From Chryseobacterium daecheongense (GTDB lineage: Bacteria; Bacteroidota; Bacteroidia; Flavobacteriales; Weeksellaceae), in contig CP115858.1 in the NCBI GenBank assembly GCA_027920525.1, positions 2,790,001 through 2,854,000 on the forward strand: DNA of 64,000 nt, written 5' to 3'. A program made the translations under genes and the position numbers. How positions within the stretch are numbered: the first letter of the stretch is position 1; the number at the start of each line of letters is the position of its first letter. Below are positions 8,328 to 18,295 of this stretch, piece by piece. The notes below the pieces were generated by a model. That model worked only from the letters and a program-made list of their open reading frames with translations. It ran no database searches and was not told the origin of the DNA.

Positions 8328-8424
8328 TTGCTTCGTTGTTTTTAAATGGTTAAACTTTATTTTCAGGTGCAAATATATACAATTTTCTGAAAAGTAATCA
8401 TTTAATTATAAATTTTTGAAAAAT

Positions 8425-8459
8425 AAAAAGCTTCAACAGGTTTCCTGTTGAAGCTTTTT
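8425..8459 (-). terminator. terminator after the 8476-8982 gene
   Basis: A perfect 16-bp stem (8425-8440 with 8444-8459) with a 3-base loop, followed on the minus strand by ATTT, lies 16 bases after the stop codon. Confidence 0.85.
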
Positions 8460-8475
8460 ATCTGCATGTATTACT

Positions 8476-8982
8476 TTAATCTTTAGAGCCGAAAGTATCC
8501 ATTCTTGCATCCATGCCTCTACTGTTAGGACGGTATACTCTTTCCGGGTCCAGAAAATAAACATTGTGTTTTGCCTTAGCAATGATCCCTTTATAAACGT
8601 CTTCCGGTAAACCTGCAGTATCTTTATCTGTTGATTGATCCGTATTCTGTGCTTCTTTTTTAACTTCTATAGCACCACTTTCATTCAAAATGACCTTTGC
8701 TTTTCTTGCATCCTCTATATTTTCCGTATAGACGATTATATTAATTTTACCTATACTTCCTTCTCTATAAGCTGTAAGCAGCTCTATTTCATTTACAAAA
8801 ATATGATCCCAAAAACTTTTTGTCTTCTCATCTTCTTCGTAATCATCTGCCGATGTTCCGTTTTCTAATTTTGATTTTGAAACAATGATATCCGCTTCTT
8901 TAAATCCTTGATTCTGTAGTTCTTTTTTTATTCCTTCTACATCTGCATTAGCAGGGAATATTGAAATTACTGTATAAGCCAT
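8476..8982 (-). CDS. cytoplasmic stress-like protein, function unknown
   Basis: The ATG at 8982 gives 168 residues (MAYTVISIFPANADVEGIKK); a longer frame would need GTG. The N-terminal half, about 100 residues, has an alternating beta/alpha pattern with a GF turn (ELQNQGFKEADIIV), resembling YflT/GSP17M-type general stress domains, though this is a weak resemblance. The C-terminal part is charged and ends in a conserved-looking segment (YFLDPERVYRPNSRGMDARM). No signal peptide or enzyme motif is visible. It stands alone, with its own terminator. Confidence 0.6.
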   Translation of the reverse strand: MAYTVISIFPANADVEGIKKELQNQGFKEADIIVSKSKLENGTSADDYEEDEKTKSFWDHIFVNEIELLTAYREGSIGKINIIVYTENIEDARKAKVILNESGAIEVKKEAQNTDQSTDKDTAGLPEDVYKGIIAKAKHNVYFLDPERVYRPNSRGMDARMDTFGSKD

Positions 8983-9041
8983 ATCTAAATTTTTCACTTA
9001 AAAGTGCAAAAACCATACAACAATGGCCAATATTAAAATAT

Positions 9042-11165
9042 TTAACTTTTGTTTAGAAACTTATCCAGGATCTCTACAGCGCATTTAGGAAGATTGGTTC
9101 CGGGGCCGAAAATAAAGTCTGCACCGTTTGCGTAAAGAAATTCATAATCCTGCTGAGGAATAACCCCACCTACTACAATCGTTACATCATCTGCCCCTAA
9201 TTTTTTTAATTCTTCCACGACCTGTGGAACGAGGGTTTTATGGCCTGCTGCGAGAGAAGACACTCCTAAAATATGAATATCATTCTCTACAGCTTGTTTC
9301 GCTACTTCTTCCGGAGTCTGAAATAAAGGAGCTACATCCACATCAAATCCCATATCGGCAAATGCTGTTGCCACTACCTTAGCACCACGATCGTGTCCGT
9401 CCTGCCCCATTTTGGCAACCATTAATCTTGGGCGACGTCCTTCTTCTTCCTCAAATTTTTGAGTGAGATGAAGGGCTTTTTCGAAATATTCATTTTTACT
9501 CGCATTCATTGCATATACTCCTGAAATTGTTCTGATATTGGCTTTGTATCTTCCAAAGCTCTCTTCCATCGCATCACTCATTTCACCAAGTGTCACTCTT
9601 CTTCTTGCCGCTTCAATACATAAAGCTAAAAGATTTCCTTTACCTGTTTTTGCACTCTCTCTGATCTCATTTAAGATCTCTTCAACAGCTTCTCCATTTC
9701 TTGTTTGCTTGATGGAGTCCAGTCTTTCAATTTGTTTTCTTCTAACTTCTGTATTATCAATATCGAGGATCTCGATAGGCTCTTGTTTTAGAGCTGATTT
9801 AAATGAATTGACACCTATGATAAATTCCTCACCGCTATCTATTTTTGCCTGCTTTCTGGCTGCCGCTTCCTCAATTCTCATTTTAGGAATTCCTGCTTCA
9901 ATTGCTTTCGTCATTCCTCCTTCCTGTTCCACCTCATCGATATACCTCATTGCCTCCTCAATCATCTGCTGGGTAAGACTTTCCACCAGATTGCTTCCTC
10001 CCATCGGATCCACCACATCACAAATTCCACTTTCCTGCTGTAAAATAATCTGGGTATTTCTGGCAATTTTTGCTGAATAATCTGTAGGTAAAGCAATCGC
10101 CTCATCCAATGCGTTGGTATGTAAGGATTGTGTTCCTCCTAATGCTGAAGATAATGCTTCAATAGCAGTCCGGGTAATATTATTAAAAGGTTCCTGCTCT
10201 GTAAGTGACCATCCTGATGTTTGAGAATGGGTTCTCAGCGCTAAAGATTTTGGATTCTGAGGGTTGAACTGTTTCAAAAGATTAGCCCAGATGTATCTTG
10301 CAGCACGCATTTTAGCTATTTCCATAAAATGGTTCATGCCTATTGCCCAGAAAAAAGAAAGTCTTGGGGCAAAATCATCCACATTCATTCCGGCTTTAAT
10401 TCCGGTCCTTACATATTCCAAACCATCTGCCAATGTATATGCCATTTCAAGAACAGGGGTTGCTCCCGCTTCCTGCATATGATAACCAGAAATCGAAATA
10501 GAATTGAATTTGGGAATGTATTTAGATGTATATTCAAAGATATCCGCAATGATCTTCATGGAAGGGGTAGGTGGATAAATATACGTATTTCTTACCATGA
10601 ACTCTTTCAGAATATCATTCTGAATGGTTCCTGAGAGCTGATCCTGTTGAACACCTTGTTCTTCTGCGGCAACAATATAGAACGATAAGATTGGTAAGAC
10701 CGCACCGTTCATCGTCATGGAAACCGAAATCTGATCCAGAGGGATTTCATTGAATAAAATCTTCATATCCTCAACGGAATCAATGGCAACCCCGGCTTTC
10801 CCAACATCTCCCACAACTCTTGCATGATTGGAATCATATCCTCTGTGGGTGGCAAGATCGAATGCTACAGACAATCCTTTTTGCCCTGCTGCCAGGTTTC
10901 TTCTATAGAATGCGTTAGACTCTTCAGCGGTAGAAAATCCGGCATACTGACGTATTGTCCAAGGTTTTTGAACATACATCGTTGAATACGGCCCTCTTAA
11001 ATAAGGTGAAATTCCGGGAGATGTCTCTGTAAGAGCTTTATCTTTAACATCTTCATGGGTGTAGGATGATTTTAATTCTAACCCATCCTTTTCGAAATTA
11101 TAAATCTCACCTTCTTTAGGCAAAATATCCAGATTCAGTTTTCTTACAGAAATTGTCTTTCGCAT
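9042..11165 (-). CDS. scpA: methylmalonyl-CoA mutase, large (catalytic) subunit
   Basis: This 707-residue protein has the mutase TIM barrel at the N-terminus ([20 protein letters not shown] is the family's entry segment) and the C-terminal B12 domain with DGHDRG (D589, lower axial ligand H591, G594) and SSLAAGH. It interconverts methylmalonyl-CoA and succinyl-CoA using adenosylcobalamin. No small-subunit gene is adjacent: upstream lies an unrelated T9SS protein with its own terminator. It may work as a homodimer like E. coli Sbm or pair with a subunit encoded elsewhere. Its chaperone MeaB starts at the left window edge. Confidence 0.93.
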   Translation of the reverse strand: MRKTISVRKLNLDILPKEGEIYNFEKDGLELKSSYTHEDVKDKALTETSPGISPYLRGPYSTMYVQKPWTIRQYAGFSTAEESNAFYRRNLAAGQKGLSVAFDLATHRGYDSNHARVVGDVGKAGVAIDSVEDMKILFNEIPLDQISVSMTMNGAVLPILSFYIVAAEEQGVQQDQLSGTIQNDILKEFMVRNTYIYPPTPSMKIIADIFEYTSKYIPKFNSISISGYHMQEAGATPVLEMAYTLADGLEYVRTGIKAGMNVDDFAPRLSFFWAIGMNHFMEIAKMRAARYIWANLLKQFNPQNPKSLALRTHSQTSGWSLTEQEPFNNITRTAIEALSSALGGTQSLHTNALDEAIALPTDYSAKIARNTQIILQQESGICDVVDPMGGSNLVESLTQQMIEEAMRYIDEVEQEGGMTKAIEAGIPKMRIEEAAARKQAKIDSGEEFIIGVNSFKSALKQEPIEILDIDNTEVRRKQIERLDSIKQTRNGEAVEEILNEIRESAKTGKGNLLALCIEAARRRVTLGEMSDAMEESFGRYKANIRTISGVYAMNASKNEYFEKALHLTQKFEEEEGRRPRLMVAKMGQDGHDRGAKVVATAFADMGFDVDVAPLFQTPEEVAKQAVENDIHILGVSSLAAGHKTLVPQVVEELKKLGADDVTIVVGGVIPQQDYEFLYANGADFIFGPGTNLPKCAVEILDKFLNKS

Positions 11166-11258
11166 TTCAATAATTTTATCCCCGTAAAGTTAATTTTTTT
11201 GAATGAAACATGAAACTACAGTTAAACACCTGTTATTAAAACCAATAGCTAAATAAAA

Positions 11259-11278
11259 AGCCGGACAATTGTCCGGCT
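11259..11278 (-). terminator. terminator after the reprolysin-like protease gene
   Basis: A perfect 20-base palindrome (AGCCGGACAATTGTCCGGCT) is followed by TTTTATTT on the minus strand. Confidence 0.85.
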
Positions 11279-11299
11279 CCGATCTAATTTTTAACTTTA

Positions 11300-14200
11300 T
11301 TATTTCTTAATCAGCTTTGTACTGTATGTTTTAGTTTCACCGGTAATGGTAATAACATACATTCCTTTAATAAGTGAAGCTACATTAATTCTTTGACCTT
11401 CCAGTTTACCGCTTTGTACTAGTCTTCCTTCAGCGCTGTAGATCTTATAATCTGCTTTTCCTTTAAGATTTTTAACTTCAACAAAGGTATCGGCAGGATT
11501 TGGATAAATCTCAATTTCAGATTTTGTTCCTTTTACTTCATCCACAGCAAGTGCTCCTGTAATTTTTACAGAAAAGTCTCTAAAAGAACCCGTTGAAATT
11601 ACTCCACCGCCACCTACCGGAATAGAGGAAGTACCACATGGCCCAGTGGCAGGATTAAAGAAAGTACTTGCCACTCTCATTCTTAATGTTTTGTCACCTG
11701 AGTAGGCAGTTGCAGGTACCGTAAATACAATCGTCCCATCATGGAAATTAAGATCATTTGCAGCATTATAAACAGGAACGGCACCACTAGATCCTATCTT
11801 TTCTGAGGCTTCAAAAGTACCATTTCTATTATAATCAATCCATATTTCTAACCAGTCATTATAAGTTCCAAGACCATGACCTAAATTTCTAAATGAAATA
11901 GTATATTGAGTACCTTTTGTTAAGTTGATTAATTTACTGGCATCTTCACTAAAATCCAAATAGGTTCTAGCTGCAGTATTCAAGTTACCTGAGAAATAAT
12001 TAACATTAGCCAGATTTAATTGAATAAGCCCGCTGTAGTAGGGTGCAAGAAGATTATTCCCTCCTGTAGTCATCAAACAGTAGTCAACTCCTGTTCTTAA
12101 ACCTTTCGTTTTGAAAGTATAATTCGTAGAGAATGTTCCAGGTACATTGTTTACTACAGCTGCAACTTGGGTTTCATAACTGGTTTCGTCTTCAAGACCT
12201 GTTAAAGAAACAGAATTAGTATTACTTACCGCATTAGCCCAATTTACTTCACCAACTTTTCTATAGTTAATAGAATAAGTATTAGCTCCGGGAACACTGT
12301 TCCAAGAAACTCTTGCCGTGGTCTTTAAAATTTCAGAAGGCAGTACGAAAACTCCTGTAGGTGCATTAGTCGTTGATGTAGGTGCTGTTCCAATAGTAAC
12401 CTGAGGAGACACCGCATAAAATATATTTCCAATTGCTGATATTCTAAACTTAACAGCACCTGTTAAATTACTTGGCATTTGTGCGGAATAATTGCCTGTA
12501 TTGGGAGTAGTGGCTACCAGATCAGTCCATGTATTTCCGTTATCGGTTGTATAATCTATTTTCACATTGGTAACATTATAAGGAGCTGCATTGGTATTAG
12601 CCACCTCCCATTGGATCGTGTTTGAAGCATTATTATATAATACCGAGGAAGCAGTTAATCCGTTAAATTTAAATGGTCCATCATTACCAACTGTTACAGT
12701 AGTCTCAGAAGAAGATAACATTGGTCTTACAGTATTCTCATCTCTTACTGTCACTGCATAGTGTAAAGTTCTAGGCACATAAGGAACTGTTTCCCATGTC
12801 GCTTTATTGGTAAGAGTACCATTCATTACTAAAGGTAGACTTGGAAAATATCTTCTTCCACTTGCTGTTCCAAAGAAAGATCTTGCTAAGGATCCCTGAG
12901 TATTGTATCCCCATCCACTATCTCCTGAAATTGAAGCGAAGTCATCAACACTGTCATATTGTTCCCATGTATATTTCAATGGGTCATTTTGAGCATCTGT
13001 TGCTACTGCATCTAAATAATATGCTGTTCCTTTTGGAATGCTATAAGATGTAAGAGGAGAAATTACAGGTGGAGTATTCGTTGTAATATCTTGAGATATA
13101 CCACAAGCAGCCGGCTTACCTTCAAGATTTGTTAGTATTTGATTGATTGAAGCATAGTGGAAATAAGCATCGGAATTCATTTGTACATTGTCCTGTGTAA
13201 TTCCTGCATAACTCATAATCGTTGTTCCACCCCCAGGTTCTACATTCACTCCTGAACCTTCAGTGCTTTTTGAGAAAGTATGGTTTCCCCCTAACTGATG
13301 CCCCATTTCATGGGCAACATAGTCGATATCAAAAGTATCACCACTTGGATTTCCATTTGAAGGAGAAGTAAATCCGGAACCTTTACCTTCTGGCTCTGCA
13401 GTCGACGGATCTACACAAATACATCCAACACATCCTGCATTTCCCCCTCCTCCATCAGCTCCGAATAAGTGTCCAATATCATAATTAGCATTTCCTACAT
13501 TGGCTGTTAAAGTATTTTGTAATTCTAAGTTCCAAGCTCCTGCCGATCCAGCAGCAGCATCAGAATATGGATCTGTAGCAGGGTTACTATAAACAATTGT
13601 TGGCAAATCCTGAACAATTAATTTAACTCCAAAATCTTTTTCAAATACTCCGTTTACACGAGTCATCGTCGTATTCATCTGTGCAACAGCACCAGGTACT
13701 CCGCCAAAATGCTGGGTATATTCACCTGTAACAGACAGTGCAAGCTTATATGTTCTATACTTTGTACTGGAAGGTCTACTTGTAATTCCTACACTAGAAA
13801 GCTTTTTTTTTCCGTTACCCTCCAGCGTCTTTATATCTTTAAAGCTCTTTTCCTCACTTGTACATTCAAACCCATGATCTCCTTCAGTCCTCTTGGTTTT
13901 GTAAAAGACTCCATATGTCTGCTTATCTGTAGAAATAGGTTCTATAAATTGAAATACGCCATCCTTAATAATCATAGATTGCATTTCAGTTGGGGAGGTA
14001 CTGAATCTTACATATTTGGAAGGATCATCAATACCTACCCCAACATATGAACCTAACTGATATCTATCTGCCAGAGATTTCTCCATAACAGGATTACTGT
14101 ACACAGCAAACTTTTCAATTTTTCCCTCTACGGTAGGCAAATTAATAACAACAGGTTTGGCATTGTTTCCTGTTTCAACAGCATCTTTTAATAAATTTCT

Positions 14201-14350
14201 GAGCGAAGTTAAATCTACTTTATAAGCATATTTAACCTCTACTTCTTTTCGTAACTGGGAAGTCTTTTGAGATACGGATTCCCATCTTTGAGCATAACTA
14301 CTGGTAAGCCCAGCAGCTAGTGCACAAATAAGTAGAACTTTCTTTTTCAT
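11300..14350 (-). CDS. secreted reprolysin-like (M12B-type) metalloprotease with FnIII, GEVED and T9SS sorting domains
   Basis: The 1016 residues begin with a signal peptide (MKKKVLLICALAAGLTSSYA). A pro-region is followed by the catalytic domain with zinc signature HEMGHQLGGNH (H347, H351, H357) and a Met-turn candidate (IMSYAGI). Then come a region with TWEQYDSVDD, a fibronectin type III module (around GVFVLPSEILKTTARVSW), a GEVED domain with WLEIWIDYNRNGTFE, and a C-terminal type A sorting domain (IYPNPADTF). It should be delivered to the surface or medium by T9SS. It is monocistronic, with a 250-base AT-rich upstream region. Confidence 0.9.
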   Translation of the reverse strand: MKKKVLLICALAAGLTSSYAQRWESVSQKTSQLRKEVEVKYAYKVDLTSLRNLLKDAVETGNNAKPVVINLPTVEGKIEKFAVYSNPVMEKSLADRYQLGSYVGVGIDDPSKYVRFSTSPTEMQSMIIKDGVFQFIEPISTDKQTYGVFYKTKRTEGDHGFECTSEEKSFKDIKTLEGNGKKKLSSVGITSRPSSTKYRTYKLALSVTGEYTQHFGGVPGAVAQMNTTMTRVNGVFEKDFGVKLIVQDLPTIVYSNPATDPYSDAAAGSAGAWNLELQNTLTANVGNANYDIGHLFGADGGGGNAGCVGCICVDPSTAEPEGKGSGFTSPSNGNPSGDTFDIDYVAHEMGHQLGGNHTFSKSTEGSGVNVEPGGGTTIMSYAGITQDNVQMNSDAYFHYASINQILTNLEGKPAACGISQDITTNTPPVISPLTSYSIPKGTAYYLDAVATDAQNDPLKYTWEQYDSVDDFASISGDSGWGYNTQGSLARSFFGTASGRRYFPSLPLVMNGTLTNKATWETVPYVPRTLHYAVTVRDENTVRPMLSSSETTVTVGNDGPFKFNGLTASSVLYNNASNTIQWEVANTNAAPYNVTNVKIDYTTDNGNTWTDLVATTPNTGNYSAQMPSNLTGAVKFRISAIGNIFYAVSPQVTIGTAPTSTTNAPTGVFVLPSEILKTTARVSWNSVPGANTYSINYRKVGEVNWANAVSNTNSVSLTGLEDETSYETQVAAVVNNVPGTFSTNYTFKTKGLRTGVDYCLMTTGGNNLLAPYYSGLIQLNLANVNYFSGNLNTAARTYLDFSEDASKLINLTKGTQYTISFRNLGHGLGTYNDWLEIWIDYNRNGTFEASEKIGSSGAVPVYNAANDLNFHDGTIVFTVPATAYSGDKTLRMRVASTFFNPATGPCGTSSIPVGGGGVISTGSFRDFSVKITGALAVDEVKGTKSEIEIYPNPADTFVEVKNLKGKADYKIYSAEGRLVQSGKLEGQRINVASLIKGMYVITITGETKTYSTKLIKK

Positions 14351-14540
14351 AAATTACATTTATTTTAATAAAAACGTTAAGCATTTCAACAAAAATAAAA
14401 ACAAAAAATACTAATAACACATCAAAAAAGTTAATAATCAACTAAAGCATCAATTTAACCCCTCCTTATACATTTGATATTAAAAAAATAAACCATAAAT
14501 GCAAAAAAAATTAAATAATTACACGTTTTTTCGCGCAAAA

Positions 14541-14566
14541 AAACCGAAAGATTGATCTTTCGGTTT
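14541..14566 (-). terminator. terminator after the prolyl oligopeptidase gene
   Basis: A 12-bp perfect stem (AAACCGAAAGAT with its complement) with a 2-base loop is followed on the minus strand by TTTT. Confidence 0.8.
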
Positions 14567-14601
14567 AACAATTTGTATATTTTATTAAAAAAATTAATCA
14601 A

Positions 14602-16704
14602 TTACAATTTAATTCCCATTTCAAACAAAGCAAAAGAAATTAAATCCGCATTTTCACCAATAACCTGTTCGGTCGATCTTCCGGCTCCATGTCCTGCATT
14701 TTTTTCAATTCTTAACAGGATTGGATTTTTACAGGCTTGTTTCTCCTGAAGTTCAGCACCGAATTTGAATGAATGCGCTGGAACAACCCTGTCATCATGA
14801 TCACTTGTAATAATCATAGTTGACGGATAACAAGTTCCGGCCTTTACATTATGTACCGGTGAATAAGATTTTAGATAATCAAACATCTCTTTGTTATCTT
14901 CTGCTGTTCCATAGTCATAAGACCATCCGGCACCTGCCGTAAACTTATTATACCTCAACATGTCCAGAACACCTACTCCTGGAAATGCTACTCTAGCGAG
15001 ATCAGGTCGCATGGTCATCGTAGCTCCAACCAGCAATCCTCCGTTTGACCTTCCAGAAAGCGCCATATACTCTTTCGAAGTATATTTTTTATTTTGCAGG
15101 TATTCTCCGGCAGCAATGAAATCCTCAAATACATTTTTCTTTTGCATTTTTGTTCCCGCATCATGCCATTTCTTACCATACTCCCCACCTCCACGGATAT
15201 TCGGAACTGCATAAATTCCTCCATTCTCCATCCAGATCGCATTGACAACAGAGAATGATGGCTGTAAGCTGATATTAAAACCTCCGTAAGAATAAAGAAT
15301 AGTAGGATTTTTACCGTCCAGCTTTACCCCTTTCTTGTAGTTGATCATCATAGGAATTTTCGTTCCATCTTTTGATGTATAAAATACCTGCTCAGATATG
15401 TAATCCTCAGGATTGAATTTTACCTTTGGTTTCTGGTAAACCTCTGATTTACCAGTATCAGCGTTAAACTTATAAGTTGTTCCCGGTGTAATATAGTTGG
15501 TAAAAGAAAAGTAAAGTTCTTTTTCATCTTCCTTTCCTCCGAAACCTGAAATATTTCCTTTTCCCGGAAGAACTATATCTCTTACAAGTTTACCCGTTTT
15601 ATCATATTGCCTTACCTGATCAATGGCATCTACCATATATGTTGCAAAGAAATATCCTCCACCGGTAGAAATTCCCAATACATTTTCTGTCTGAGGAATG
15701 ACATCGATCCAGTTTTCAGGAGAAGGGTTTTTAATGCTGGTTTTTACAAGACGCATATTTGGAGCGTCTTTATCCGTGAAAACAAACAGGTTATCTCCCT
15801 CCGTATCTACAACACCCGCACTAATGTCAAATCCTTTATTAATTTGTATGAAATCACCTCCATTTTTAAGATCCTTGATATATAATTCGTTCCCGCTTGT
15901 AGTATTAGCAGCTGATATGATAAGATATCTCTGATCTTCAGAAACATTTGCTCCGATATATCTCCTTGGTGTTTTATCCCCTCCGAAAATCAGTTGATCA
16001 GAAGATTGTTTTGTTCCTAATTTGTGAAAGTATACTTTATGCTTATCGGTCATCCCTGAAAGCACAGTTCCCTCTTTCGGTTTATCGTAGCTGGAATAAT
16101 AAAATCCTTCATCTCCTTGCCAGGAAATACCACTGAATTTAACATCCGTCAATGTATCATCGATTTGCTTCTTTGTGATAGCATCAATAATGATAATTTT
16201 ATTCCAGTCACTTCCACCTTCAGAAATAGAATAAGCCGCTAAATTCCCTTTTTTATTAAATGAAAGCTGAGAAAGAGAAGTGGTTCCTTTTTCAGAAAAC
16301 TTATTGGGATCAAGGAATACTTCTGTAGCCTTCGTTTTATTATTTGTTCTGTATATGACAGATTGTGCCTGCAGCCCGTCATTTTTATTATAATAAGTAA
16401 AATCTCCTTCATTTGAAGGTGCAGAAATCTTTTCATAATTCCAGATATTCCTCAATTGATTTTTTATTTTTTCTCTAAAGGGTATTTTTGAAAGGTAATT
16501 CTGGCTGAAAGCAACTTCCTCATCCACCCATTTTTTAGTGGGCTGGGAGTCATTTTCCAAATCTCTGAAAGGATCCGCCACAGCAGTTCCGAAATAGGTA
16601 TCAGTCTGATTACCTTTTAGGGCCTTAGGATAAGTCATTTTTTGTGAATAAAAAGATGCTGAAAATAAAACTCCAGCTGTTAATAAGATCGGTTTAAAAT
16701 TCAT
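14602..16704 (-). CDS. prolyl oligopeptidase (S9A family), periplasmic
   Basis: The ATG at 16704 gives 700 residues with a signal peptide (MNFKPILLTAGVLFSASFYS); an upstream frame extension begins with TTG and spoils the signal. A seven-bladed propeller region occupies roughly residues 70-420 and an alpha/beta hydrolase domain the rest. The catalytic residues are S553 in SGRSNGG, Asp in DHDDRVVPAHS and His in NAGHGAG. The enzyme cuts short peptides after proline. There is no T9SS domain, so it should stay in the periplasm. Confidence 0.92.
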   Translation of the reverse strand: MNFKPILLTAGVLFSASFYSQKMTYPKALKGNQTDTYFGTAVADPFRDLENDSQPTKKWVDEEVAFSQNYLSKIPFREKIKNQLRNIWNYEKISAPSNEGDFTYYNKNDGLQAQSVIYRTNNKTKATEVFLDPNKFSEKGTTSLSQLSFNKKGNLAAYSISEGGSDWNKIIIIDAITKKQIDDTLTDVKFSGISWQGDEGFYYSSYDKPKEGTVLSGMTDKHKVYFHKLGTKQSSDQLIFGGDKTPRRYIGANVSEDQRYLIISAANTTSGNELYIKDLKNGGDFIQINKGFDISAGVVDTEGDNLFVFTDKDAPNMRLVKTSIKNPSPENWIDVIPQTENVLGISTGGGYFFATYMVDAIDQVRQYDKTGKLVRDIVLPGKGNISGFGGKEDEKELYFSFTNYITPGTTYKFNADTGKSEVYQKPKVKFNPEDYISEQVFYTSKDGTKIPMMINYKKGVKLDGKNPTILYSYGGFNISLQPSFSVVNAIWMENGGIYAVPNIRGGGEYGKKWHDAGTKMQKKNVFEDFIAAGEYLQNKKYTSKEYMALSGRSNGGLLVGATMTMRPDLARVAFPGVGVLDMLRYNKFTAGAGWSYDYGTAEDNKEMFDYLKSYSPVHNVKAGTCYPSTMIITSDHDDRVVPAHSFKFGAELQEKQACKNPILLRIEKNAGHGAGRSTEQVIGENADLISFALFEMGIKL

Positions 16705-16782
16705 TTCAAAGGATTTTATCAAAAATACATAATATCATCAAATAAAAAAAACCTGTTATACAGGCTCAATTTGATTAATATT

Positions 16783-16905
16783 TTACATTAAAACTTTCAA
16801 AATAAAATCGGTAAGGTTAGGGACAATCCGATCCGGCTGTTTGTCAATTAAGACATCTCCCATTTGTTTCAAACCATACAATCTAATCGTTTGGAAAATA
16901 CCGTT
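16783..16905 (-). pseudogene. possible gene remnant (C-terminal fragment)
   Basis: About 40 codons are open in one frame, ending at a TAA, with protein-like text such as GDVLIDKQPDRIVPNLTDFI. The ending pattern (GDVLID....L.DFI) recalls C-termini of HAD-type phosphatases, but this is a weak likeness. There is no start codon in a normal position, and a weak terminator-like hairpin follows. It may be the tail of a deleted gene, or chance. Confidence 0.25.
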
Positions 16906-16970
16906 TTATAAAAATAATAGCTCTGTAAGCTTTCATAATATAGATTGGTGTTACGAATGAGACATTTAAA

Positions 16971-17004
16971 ATAAAATAGCCTCTGAAAACAGAGGCTATT
17001 TTAT
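16971..17004 (-). terminator. terminator after prfA
   Basis: A 15-bp stem (ATAAAATAGCCTCTG and its complement) with an AAAA loop lies 19 bases after the stop codon; it is A/T-rich at the base on both sides. Confidence 0.85.
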
Positions 17005-17022
17005 TTATTTAATTTAAAAAAT

Positions 17023-18108
17023 TTAATAATTATCTTCTTCTCCCTTCATTTTTTCTGCATTCTCAGCCATGATTACAGCATCAATCATTTCAGAGATATC
17101 CCCATTCATATAGGCATCCAGATTATACATCGATTTATTGATTCTATGATCTGTTACCCTACCCTGAGGATAATTATAGGTTTTAATTTTTGCTGAACGG
17201 TCTCCTGTAGATACCATCGTTTTTCTTTGTGCAGCGATATCTCCCTGAACTTCCTGCAGTTTGATGTCGTATAATTTTGCACGAAGCATTTCCATTGCTA
17301 ATTCACGGTTAGCCAGCTGAGAACGTGCCTGTTGACATACCACCACAAGACCTGAAGGTTTGTGAGTCAACTGAACTTTTGTTTCAACCTTGTTTACGTT
17401 CTGACCCCCAGCTCCTCCGGAACGCGAAGTCTGCATTTCAATATCTGCAGGATTGATCTCCACATCTACTTCTTCAGCTTCAGGTAATACAGCAATAGTA
17501 ATGGCAGAAGTATGTACTCTTCCCTGGGATTCAGTTTCAGGTACACGTTGTACACGGTGAACTCCGGATTCAAACTTCATGATTCCGTACACTCCTTCAC
17601 CTTCCACTTTCATGATCAATTCCTTATAGCCTTTTGCAGCTTCATTAGAGTCTGTTACTTCATGTCTCCAACCTTTAGTTTTGAAATACATGGTATACAT
17701 TCTGTAAATATCTTCCACAAAAATAGCTGCTTCATCACCCCCTGTTCCTGCACGCAATTCCACAATGATATTTTTATCATCTGCAGGATCCTTAGGAATC
17801 AGCAATACTTTCAATTCCTCTTCAAAAGCAGGAAGTTTTGCCTGAGCTTCTAATTTTTCTTCTTTAGCAAGATCTACCAGGTCTCTGTCTGAACCATCAG
17901 CAATAATTTCATCAGATTCTTCAATTGTATCTAATGCCGCTTTATATTGGTCGTACACTTTAACGATTTTTCCCAGATCGCTATATTCTTTGTTCAGAGA
18001 AGAATATCTTTTCTGATCAGAAATAACATCAGGCTGGATAATAAGGTCGGCAACCTCATTATATCGTTGTTTTATAGCTTCCAGTTTTGGAATTAATGAC
18101 TTGGACAT
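17023..18108 (-). CDS. prfA: peptide chain release factor 1
   Basis: The 361-residue length is standard for RF1. The GGQ loop reads [16 protein letters not shown], and the codon-recognition domain carries a [13 protein letters not shown] segment followed by the [14 protein letters not shown] region typical of RF1. It terminates translation at UAA and UAG and is the main release factor, distinct from the partial release factor PrfH at 5201. It is monocistronic with its own terminator. Confidence 0.95.
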   Translation of the reverse strand: MSKSLIPKLEAIKQRYNEVADLIIQPDVISDQKRYSSLNKEYSDLGKIVKVYDQYKAALDTIEESDEIIADGSDRDLVDLAKEEKLEAQAKLPAFEEELKVLLIPKDPADDKNIIVELRAGTGGDEAAIFVEDIYRMYTMYFKTKGWRHEVTDSNEAAKGYKELIMKVEGEGVYGIMKFESGVHRVQRVPETESQGRVHTSAITIAVLPEAEEVDVEINPADIEMQTSRSGGAGGQNVNKVETKVQLTHKPSGLVVVCQQARSQLANRELAMEMLRAKLYDIKLQEVQGDIAAQRKTMVSTGDRSAKIKTYNYPQGRVTDHRINKSMYNLDAYMNGDISEMIDAVIMAENAEKMKGEEDNY

Positions 18109-18295
18109 TATAGAAATTTTGTGGCTGCAAAGATATGAATTATTAATTCAATTTGAAACTCCTTTAGTTTCTGATTTATACCGTCTTTGGCCCCCTTATA
18201 CATATTAACTTCTTTAAAGTACTAATTTGCACGATCAACAAAGTAAAAAAACTAAATAGTATACAATTGTACAAAAGAATCATTTAACATTCAAA

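Larger units (their letters stand above)
8199..8377 (-). ncRNA. candidate short transcription unit (small RNA or micro-peptide mRNA)
   Basis: On the minus strand a TATATTTG -7 element (8377-8370) is followed after about 145 bases by a terminator stem AACCCG/CGGGTT (8225-8220 with 8204-8199) and a six-T run. The predicted RNA is about 160-170 nt. It is separated from both neighbouring genes. No known RNA family (6S, SRP, tmRNA, RNase P) was recognised. A 25-codon ORF lies inside. A clear -33 element is lacking. Confidence 0.45.
7919..8475. other. 557-base intergenic region
   Basis: It holds the presumed rtcB promoter (no convincing TAnnTTTG found), an imperfect hairpin around 8023-8048, an A11 run at about 8142, a short transcription unit with its own promoter and terminator (8199-8377) and the terminator of the 8476 gene. 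The stretch at 7931-7952 resembles low-complexity intergenic repeats of Chryseobacterium. Confidence 0.6.
16705..17022. other. 318-base intergenic region between the prolyl oligopeptidase and prfA
   Basis: It contains the prfA terminator (16971-17004), a 40-codon open stretch that looks like a gene remnant (16783-16905), and a weaker hairpin with T run on the minus strand near 16741-16764 (CCTGT/ACAGG followed by T8). Confidence 0.6.

Noticed and set aside
8476..8997. Longer start (GTG at 8997) for the stress-like protein
   Set aside because: The ATG at 8982 gives a compact N-terminus; the added residues have no support.
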